DNA from: Paracoccaceae bacterium
GTDB lineage: Bacteria; Pseudomonadota; Alphaproteobacteria; Rhodobacterales; Rhodobacteraceae
Assembly (NCBI GenBank): GCA_019911965.1
Contig: JAIOJF010000026.1
Location: 1 to 34,962, forward strand
DNA: 34,962 bases
Direction: 5' to 3'
Part shown: piece by piece, positions 1-6,490 of the stretch
How positions within the stretch are numbered: position 1 is the stretch's first letter
Layout: each line of letters opens with the position of its first letter
The notes under the pieces: generated by a model
Database searches by the model: none
What the model was told of the DNA's origin: nothing
What the model saw: the letters and a program-made list of their open reading frames with translations, nothing else
Program-made: the position numbers and the translations under genes

Positions 1-25
1 GTATCACCATTCGTAAAGAACATGG

Positions 26-420
26 CGGTTCATCCCTGCGTGGGCGGGGAACAGTTTCCGTTCGCGCACCGGAGCGCCAAGCCACGCGGTTCATCCCTGC
101 GTGGGCGGGGAACAGATTGTTACCTGCGCACCGGGCTGGAACCAAAACGGTTCATCCCTGCGTGGGCGGGGAACAGTCCCTCATGGCGAATTGCGCACCG
201 AGAATTTCCGGTTCATCCCTGCGTGGGCGGGGAACAGGCAAACAAGATTATATGCCAATGAACTCGCCCCGGTTCATCCCTGCGTGGGCGGGGAACAGTG
301 GCCGTGCCCCCACAGTGACCAATGTTGCCTCGGTTCATCCCTGCGTGGGCGGGGAACAGAGCTTTCGCGCCCAAACGTCCGGCAGTACGTTCGGTTCATC
401 CCTGCGTGGGCGGGGAACAG
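26..420 (-). CRISPR. Type I-E CRISPR array, 7 repeats and 6 full spacers, open at the left edge
   Basis: Seven identical 29-bp repeats lie at 26-54, 87-115, 148-176, 209-237, 270-298, 331-359 and 392-420, separated by six 32-bp spacers (exact 61-bp period). On the minus strand each repeat begins CTGTTCCCCGCC and ends GATGAACCG, the type I-E pattern with the 8-nt 5' handle ATGAACCG. Transcription is therefore right to left, continuing the cas operon. The newest, leader-proximal repeat is 392-420. Bases 1-25 are probably part of a seventh spacer, so the array continues outside the window. No repeat in view is degenerate, so the old end has not been reached. No spacer obviously matches elsewhere in the window. 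Confidence 0.98.
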
Positions 421-504
421 ACTGGCTGTAAGCGTCTGTTATCATTGTGTTCTAGCGATGTCAAAGAACCCACCGATGAAACCGGTGTCGGATCGGCTGC
501 CAGA
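421..504 (-). promoter_or_regulatory. CRISPR leader
   Basis: This is the 84-bp stretch between the cas2 stop codon and the first repeat. In type I-E loci the leader sits here; it drives pre-crRNA transcription and marks the integration end for Cas1-Cas2. It is AT-richer than the flanking genes and contains a promoter-like pair of hexamers. An IHF site is expected from other I-E leaders but I cannot identify one confidently. Confidence 0.8.
436..464 (-). promoter_or_regulatory. Candidate pre-crRNA promoter
   Basis: On the minus strand a perfect -35 TTGACA (459-464) is followed after 17 bp by TAACAG (436-441) as a -10. Transcription would start near 429, about 9 nt before the first repeat, so almost no leader RNA would precede the first crRNA. 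The -10 is weak by consensus; the spacing and -35 are ideal. Confidence 0.55.
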
Positions 505-1720
<1,216 letters not shown>

Positions 1721-1768
1721 TGGCCTGTCGCATTTTCGCGCGAAAAGGAACAATCCGACCCCATCGCC

Positions 1769-2464
1769 CTAACCCCGGCGGATCAGCATCAGACCACAGC
1801 CAAAGGCCTTGGCCCGGCCAAACCCTTTGGCCAATGCGGGCAGTAAAGCCGCAGGCTCCGTCACTTCGATCACCCCTTGCAGGTCCAGCACCCCGAATTG
1901 CGGCTGATCCTTGCGCTTGCCGACATGGCCGGGCAAGGCCATCACTGCGTAATCCTCCACCACCAGATCGCAGAGCGTGAACCCCGCCCGCGTGCCTTGC
2001 AAATTCATCCATACCGAGGCCTCCGTCCGGGCAACCTCCATCCGCATATCCGCCCGCTGCCCGGTTCTGCCATGCAGCATCCGCATTACCACATCGTCAT
2101 GGGTCTTATGCTCTTTGCCATTTCGGGTCAGTTGGCCGGTCTTGCGGGTCTTGGTCGCATTCACCCGCAGCTTGAAGGCCAACAGATCGCCCGCCGACAG
2201 GGCAGGCGCAAACTCCTTGACCTCAGGCGGCAGAAACAAGGGCGACGGGTTCGGCCTGCGCGCGGACAGGGCGAAAAACCGCCCCTTGCCATCAGCCCGC
2301 CACAGAAAATCCCGCTCGCGGTCCGGCTGATCGGCAAAAAGCGACCAGATCAGCCGGTGATGCGCATCCGCCGCCTGGCCGGGTTCGGGCGGGTCAAGAA
2401 GCGAGGCCAGCGCCGACAATCCGGCATCCCGGTTAAGGGTCAGGCGCGACAGATAAAGCATCAT
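1769..2464 (-). CDS. cas6e: CRISPR pre-crRNA endoribonuclease Cas6e (Cse3)
   Basis: This 231-residue protein is the Cascade subunit that cuts pre-crRNA at the base of each repeat hairpin and stays bound to the 3' end. The N-terminus MMLYLSRLTLN is the first strand of the family's ferredoxin-like fold. DAHHRLIWSLFAD contains the histidine region expected for the active site, and the C-terminal glycine-rich loop GFGRAKAFGCGLMLIR is the family signature. The start codon at 2464 overlaps the cas5e stop as ATGA. A second ATG follows directly at 2461. It follows cas5e and precedes cas1, the standard I-E order. Its substrate repeat has an unusual stem mismatch (see findings). Confidence 0.95.
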   Translation of the reverse strand: MMLYLSRLTLNRDAGLSALASLLDPPEPGQAADAHHRLIWSLFADQPDRERDFLWRADGKGRFFALSARRPNPSPLFLPPEVKEFAPALSAGDLLAFKLRVNATKTRKTGQLTRNGKEHKTHDDVVMRMLHGRTGQRADMRMEVARTEASVWMNLQGTRAGFTLCDLVVEDYAVMALPGHVGKRKDQPQFGVLDLQGVIEVTEPAALLPALAKGFGRAKAFGCGLMLIRRG

Positions 2465-3138
2465 TGTCCGCCTCCGGCGATATGCACGACGCGGGGTGCG
2501 AAATGCCAGGCGGTACGATCCGTCGGCACGTCCCACCGTGTTTCCTGCCGCGCGCCTTCCAGCGGATCGTCACTGGCGATCAAAAGCGGCACCGTGCCTG
2601 ACAGATCGCCCGGCAGTTTCACCTGTGCCAGTGCGGCAACCGCGTCGGGGGCCGGCACGATGTCCGGGGCCATCGGGGCCGATAACGGGCAGGATTTTCG
2701 CCCCAGGTAAGGCGTGAAAACCGGCTGTTTCAGCGCGGCTTGCAGGGCCGGCAACCCCTGCCCGCCCCACAAAGCGACGCCAAAGGCGCAATCGGTCCGG
2801 TAATCCCGGCGCGTAATGACCGCGTTATCAGCAGCGGTCAGTTCCGCCAAAGCCGCGCGACGGGTGTCGGGCGACTTGATCCGGGCCGAAGGAACCGTCT
2901 GTACGGTATGAAAATCCTCAAACCCGCGCCCCTGCCCCAGAACCGAGATCGCCATACGCCAGTCGTCCAGCCCTGCCTGCCCTTCCCTGTCATCGCGCCG
3001 GATCCCCAACGCCGCACCCAGAAGACTCAGTATGGCCGAGCGGCCCGGCCACAGATGACTGCCACGCCGTTCATGCCCGGCAAGTTCGCCAAAGGCCCCC
3101 ATCGGCGCGATCAACGCAAAGACCAGATAGTCAGGCAT
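2461..3138 (-). CDS. cas5e: Cascade subunit Cas5e (CasD)
   Basis: The 225-residue RAMP-fold subunit caps the 5' handle of the crRNA in Cascade. The N-terminal strand YLVFALIAPMGAFGELA and the block GHERRGSHLWPGRSAILSLL are typical of Cas5e, as is the internal YLGRKSCPLSAPM motif before the C-terminal part. The start overlaps the cas7e stop by one base (TGATG arrangement at 3136-3140), and the end overlaps cas6e by 4 bp. The family length is about 220-240, so the gene is complete. Confidence 0.95.
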   Translation of the reverse strand: MPDYLVFALIAPMGAFGELAGHERRGSHLWPGRSAILSLLGAALGIRRDDREGQAGLDDWRMAISVLGQGRGFEDFHTVQTVPSARIKSPDTRRAALAELTAADNAVITRRDYRTDCAFGVALWGGQGLPALQAALKQPVFTPYLGRKSCPLSAPMAPDIVPAPDAVAALAQVKLPGDLSGTVPLLIASDDPLEGARQETRWDVPTDRTAWHFAPRVVHIAGGGQ

Positions 3139-4205
3139 CAGGTGGCCCCTTGTTCCACACTGGCCCGCGCAAAGGCACGGATTTCGGCCAGACTGCCCTG
3201 CCCGGCCGAAACATTCATCACCGCCACAGCGTCATAGCAATCCTCATAAGCGGCGTTCATGTTGGCCGCTTCGGCTTCCAGCCTGGCAACCGAGGCGTTC
3301 AGCACGTCCTCGCCAGCCAAGGCATTCAGAAACGCCCCCGCCAGACTGCGGGGCTGCTGTGCACCGCTTTCGGCCCGGATATAGGCGGCGCGGGTCTGAT
3401 GGGCATAGGAATTGCGCTTGCCCGACGGGGTGGCGGTTGCCAGGGCTTCGGCCAGCGCCTCGGTCGCGCAGGCAGCCAGCGCGGTGTCGCCGCCCAGATT
3501 TTCGATCAACAAACCCACATCGACACAGGCATAAAGGTAATAAACGCCCGAGCCGAACCCGGCCGAGCCGATGAATCCGGCCCCGGCATCTTCGGTCGGT
3601 TTCTTCAGATCATCCGCCGCAGAGTAATAATCATCCTCGGCCAAAGCCCTATGCGTGGTCAGGGCATGGCTGACCTGTACGGCGGCTTCGCGGTTGTAAT
3701 CCGGACTGTCGGCTAGCATCCGGCCAAACATCGCAATATCCGCCGCCCCGTCCGCTGTGCGCAGGATGGTTTTCTTGTCAATCTCGGGCTTTTCGCCTGC
3801 GGCGATCTGCCGGGCCAGCGCCAAGGCAGCGGCCCGTTCATCCGGCGACACAAAGGCCAGTTGGCGGGACCGGATATGGCCCTTTTTCTCGGCCTCGGCA
3901 TCGAATTTGCCAAAAATCACGGCGATTTCCTTGCCCGCCGCCTCGGCCTTGGCACCGTCGACCCCTTCAGCGGCCAGCGTGTCGCGCACGACTTCTCCAA
4001 TCCGCTGGGTCCGCGCCCCGAGATGCCCCTCAAGGGCGGTTTGCATAACCGGCGACAGACGCGCCGCGCGTTTGATCGCCTGACTGGACAGGCGCAGGCG
4101 CGGCGTGCCGCCAAAACTGGCGGATTTAGGCGCACCCTGATCGTCCCGGTTGGGGTTTGATGGCGGATAGACGGTCAGGTAATGCAGTTGCAGAAAATGG
4201 CACAT
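3138..4205 (-). CDS. cas7e: Cascade backbone subunit Cas7e (CasC/Cse4)
   Basis: The 355-residue protein forms the six-copy filament along the crRNA spacer. The N-terminus has LHYLTVYPPSNPNRDDQG, where NRDD is the conserved turn, then SASFGGTPRLRLSSQAIKRA, which matches the R-R-SSQ-KRA motif of the family. FIGSAGFGSGVYYLYACVDV is the mid-protein block. Length agrees with E. coli CasC (363). The first 31 bp overlap the 3' end of cse2, so translation is probably coupled. Confidence 0.96.
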   Translation of the reverse strand: MCHFLQLHYLTVYPPSNPNRDDQGAPKSASFGGTPRLRLSSQAIKRAARLSPVMQTALEGHLGARTQRIGEVVRDTLAAEGVDGAKAEAAGKEIAVIFGKFDAEAEKKGHIRSRQLAFVSPDERAAALALARQIAAGEKPEIDKKTILRTADGAADIAMFGRMLADSPDYNREAAVQVSHALTTHRALAEDDYYSAADDLKKPTEDAGAGFIGSAGFGSGVYYLYACVDVGLLIENLGGDTALAACATEALAEALATATPSGKRNSYAHQTRAAYIRAESGAQQPRSLAGAFLNALAGEDVLNASVARLEAEAANMNAAYEDCYDAVAVMNVSAGQGSLAEIRAFARASVEQGAT

Positions 4206-4723
4206 GATTCACTCTCCAGTTCTTGTTCCGTTAGGGCATCGCCTGCCCCGTAATAATCAAACGCCCATTGGGTACGCACCTTGTCGCCCCAGTAAAACAG
4301 ATCGCTGCCCAATGCGGCCACATCGACGGCCCCCTTGACCTGCCCAAGCGCGCGCACCAACGGCTGACGCAGGCGGTCAGGGTCAGTTTCCCGGACCAGG
4401 GCATTGAACCTGAGCGGGCTGACCACCGGCTGATCTGATGGTCGGCCGAACTGCGCCGCGCCCCTGCGCCCTTTGCTGTGCTTGCAGGCCGCCAGCGCGA
4501 CCGCGATCAGCGCCAGCCTGTCGGGGCGCGTGCGCAAATCAAACCCGTGCGCTGCCAGGCGCCGGTTCAGATCCAGCACCGCCGGGACCAGAACCGCATC
4601 CAATGGCGAGGAAACCCGCCTGAGCCGCGCCACAGTCGCACGTGCCGCGCCGTCCTGACCGTCAATCCACCGGTTCCACCAACCAAGGCACACCTGCCCC
4701 ACGGTTTTTTCCGTCCCGCTCAT
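4175..4723 (-). CDS. cse2: Cascade small subunit Cse2 (CasB, Cas11e)
   Basis: The 182-residue all-helical subunit forms the dimer on the belly of Cascade and stabilises the displaced strand. The region GWWNRWIDGQDGAARATVAR near the N-terminus and the terminal block VRTQWAFDYYG are typical of Cse2. The family is poorly conserved, so the identification rests on these motifs, the size and the exact position between cas8e and cas7e. The ATG at 4723 overlaps the cas8e stop as ATGA. The last 31 bp are read in another frame as the start of cas7e. Confidence 0.93.
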   Translation of the reverse strand: MSGTEKTVGQVCLGWWNRWIDGQDGAARATVARLRRVSSPLDAVLVPAVLDLNRRLAAHGFDLRTRPDRLALIAVALAACKHSKGRRGAAQFGRPSDQPVVSPLRFNALVRETDPDRLRQPLVRALGQVKGAVDVAALGSDLFYWGDKVRTQWAFDYYGAGDALTEQELESESCAIFCNCIT

Positions 4724-6189
4724 GCGCTCTCCTTACTTTTTGCCGGTTTGGGCATCTCCAGCCCCAGTGCATTCCAGATATCCTTGCCCGCCCGGCCTCC
4801 GGTCAGCGCCGCTGTCAGCCGCCGCTTTGCCTTGGCGGCTTCCTCCTGACGTTGCGGCGTCATATCGGGCAGGCCCGGCAGGACCGCCGCATCGAACAAA
4901 GCCCGTGCAATCTTGGCCATATCGGCCAGCCAGCCTCGCGCCAGATCGTCGGGAATGCCGCCTTTCATCGAGGCCAGACGCGCCTCGAACGCCACTTGGG
5001 TTTCGGCAAAAATCGCCAGCCGGGCGCGGGCCCCTGCCCCGGTGCCGATCTCGGCCTCACCACAGCCCTGGGCCACGGTCGAAGCCAGCATCAGCGCGGC
5101 TTTCTCCGCCGCCTCAACCATATCCGCAGCCCTATCCATCGCCTCCAGATCCAGCCCGAAAACCGGCTGTTCTGACCAGAGGAAATCCAGTGGGCTCATA
5201 TTGCTCATCGCCCATCCGGCCACCAGCAGGCGGCAGTCTTCGCCCTGACGCGCCGCGCGATACTGGTAAAGGTTACCGGCGATTTCGGCCCCCGTGGTCT
5301 GAAAGGTCACCCCCCGCCAGTTGCGATAGCCAAACGGGCCGGGTTTCGGGTGGCGCGGCAGTTTCTCGTCCTTGTGAAAATAGTAAGGGCTGAGCGGATG
5401 CACCCAACCGACATAATTCGTGCCCCAGGGTTTCTGGATCACGCCGGACACTCCCCTGACATCGCCGACCAGCCGCAACCGGCGCGGCTGGCCAAAAAAC
5501 ACCTCCGGTTCAGGCGGGCCGGTACCGTCGCCGGGGGGTACCTTGATTTGCTTCTGGTCAGAGACTTCGGTTTCCCGCATCCAGGGCAGGCGCGTCAGAT
5601 CGGTCAGCGGCGCACCGTAAGGCACGTTGGCCCAGATCATCTCCCACAAGCCGCCCTCGGGCAAAACAAGCGTCACCATCGGCCCGCCACCCCGCATCGA
5701 GGTGCGATTGCCCGCCCCACCCGAGGGCGCAAAGGCCTGCAAGGTGAACAAGGCCATAGCAGCCAGAGGCAGCGGCAAAACACTGTAGCGGTCGCGCTTG
5801 ACCATCAGATCGGCATTTTTCTTGGCCGTACTGCCGCCTGCACTGTCGATAAACAGCATGTCGGGTGGGTTAGGAGGTTCGTTAAACGATTGATAATCCT
5901 GCATAAACAAAGGTCCCGGCCCCAACAGGTTGAAGGCGGGCACCAAAGGGCGCAGCGCCCGTTGCAACGCCGCCTGATCCGGGCGGGCGCGGCTGGCGCG
6001 GGCGTTTAGTGGCGGGCAGGCCAGGTAAACAAGTCCGATCAGCAATTCATAACAGGCAAGCGTCAGATCCGGGCGCGGCCAGTCGAGCGAGGCGACCGTG
6101 GGGTCGGCGATCTGGTCCGGGCGGATCACATCCGGGCCGCCATCGGTGCGGCGGATCGGGATCCAGGGGTCGGTAATCAGGTTGAGCAT
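4720..6189 (-). CDS. cas8e: Cascade large subunit Cas8e (Cse1, CasA)
   Basis: The 489-residue large subunit recognises the PAM and recruits Cas3. The N-terminus MLNLITDPWIPIRRTDG is the family's opening motif. FTLQAFAPSGGAGNRTSMRG matches the conserved glycine-rich PAM-sensing region, and GYRNWRGVTF lies in the second half. The C-terminal part is helical, as expected for the four-helix bundle. The ATG at 6189 is preferred because it begins the conserved motif and follows a GAGAG ribosome-binding site 8 bp upstream. The frame stays open 186 bp further upstream but that part is not conserved and lies in the cas3-cas8e gap. It heads the Cascade-adaptation operon. Confidence 0.96.
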   Translation of the reverse strand: MLNLITDPWIPIRRTDGGPDVIRPDQIADPTVASLDWPRPDLTLACYELLIGLVYLACPPLNARASRARPDQAALQRALRPLVPAFNLLGPGPLFMQDYQSFNEPPNPPDMLFIDSAGGSTAKKNADLMVKRDRYSVLPLPLAAMALFTLQAFAPSGGAGNRTSMRGGGPMVTLVLPEGGLWEMIWANVPYGAPLTDLTRLPWMRETEVSDQKQIKVPPGDGTGPPEPEVFFGQPRRLRLVGDVRGVSGVIQKPWGTNYVGWVHPLSPYYFHKDEKLPRHPKPGPFGYRNWRGVTFQTTGAEIAGNLYQYRAARQGEDCRLLVAGWAMSNMSPLDFLWSEQPVFGLDLEAMDRAADMVEAAEKAALMLASTVAQGCGEAEIGTGAGARARLAIFAETQVAFEARLASMKGGIPDDLARGWLADMAKIARALFDAAVLPGLPDMTPQRQEEAAKAKRRLTAALTGGRAGKDIWNALGLEMPKPAKSKESA

Positions 6190-6254
6190 AATGGCACTCT
6201 CATTAACAGCCAAATTCGTGCATTTTTTCTGGCGCAGTACAACCAGTGAATCTA

Positions 6255-6283
6255 TTGACAGGCAATTTACAATCCTAGATTGT
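6255..6283 (+). promoter_or_regulatory. Possible antisense promoter in the cas3-cas8e gap
   Basis: On the plus strand TTGACA (6255-6260) is followed by TAGATT after 15 bp (6276-6281) or GATTGT after 17 bp (6278-6283). A transcript would run through the inverted arms and antisense to the 3' end of cas3. The -35 is perfect but either the spacing or the -10 is poor. Confidence 0.3.
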
Positions 6284-6300
6284 TTGTTTTGGGCGATTGG

Positions 6301-6437
6301 CCGCGTGATCGCCAGACCGTGGGTTCGAGTGCAATCCTCCGGCTCGGGCAGACTATGCCAGCCAAGTCCGACCAACCGTCTGTGTGGCGCGCGCCTTCAT
6401 GTCACCAGACCGAGCGGGAGGTCTGGCGATCACGCGG
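6301..6437. repeat. 18-bp perfect inverted repeat pair, 101 bp apart
   Basis: CCGCGTGATCGCCAGACC at 6301-6318 is repeated as its exact reverse complement at 6420-6437. A further 7-bp copy of the inner end (CCAGACC, 6405-6411) can pair with GGTCTGG at 6420-6426 across an 8-nt loop. The segment could fold as RNA, could be a small non-autonomous element with terminal inverted repeats, or the right arm could be a guide for the left arm (see findings). No clear target-site duplication is visible. Confidence 0.85.
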
Positions 6438-6444
6438 CGGCCTG

Positions 6445-6473
6445 CGGCTTGATTCCGCGTGGTCAGATCAAAT
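6445..6473 (-). repeat. Degenerate CRISPR-repeat-like sequence
   Basis: Read on the minus strand, the segment contains CCACGCGGAATCAAGCCG. The corresponding part of the true repeat is CCACGCAGGGATGAACCG. With one gap on each side about 15 of 19 columns match, covering the loop, the right stem arm and the 5' handle. The left stem half is not conserved. Ungapped identity over 29 bp is only 15. It lies in the same orientation as the array. Confidence 0.4.
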
Positions 6474-6474
6474 C

Positions 6475-6490
6475 GTTGACAATTGTCAAC
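6475..6490. promoter_or_regulatory. 16-bp palindrome, FNR/CRP-type operator candidate
   Basis: GTTGACAATTGTCAAC is a perfect palindrome covering the cas3 stop codon. Its core TTGAC-N4-GTCAA has the half-site spacing of CRP/FNR-family sites (FnrL sites are close to TTGAT-N4-ATCAA). It is about 290 bp upstream of cas8e, so a direct role at that promoter is uncertain. Confidence 0.4.

Larger units (their letters stand above)
6190..6485. other. cas3-cas8e intergenic region with clustered regulatory-looking structures
   Basis: This 296-bp gap is the only sizeable break in the cas operon and presumably carries the cas8e promoter. From cas3 towards cas8e it holds a 16-bp palindrome over the cas3 stop (6475-6490), a degenerate CRISPR repeat (6445-6473), two 18-bp inverted arms (6420-6437 and 6301-6318), a 7-bp hairpin (6405-6426), and an AT-rich stretch (about 6195-6290). 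I see no convincing protein-coding gene. In E. coli the equivalent gap carries the regulated Cascade promoter and an antisense promoter. No confident sigma-70 hexamers for cas8e were found on the minus strand. Confidence 0.7.

Noticed and set aside
6312-6345. tRNA T-arm-like string GTGGGTTCGAGTGCAATC in the cas gap
   Set aside because: The flanking bases cannot form the T stem and no acceptor or anticodon arms are present.
6190-6375. 62-residue N-terminal extension of Cas8e
   Set aside because: The frame is open but the sequence is not conserved, and the ATG at 6189 has a ribosome-binding site and starts the family motif.
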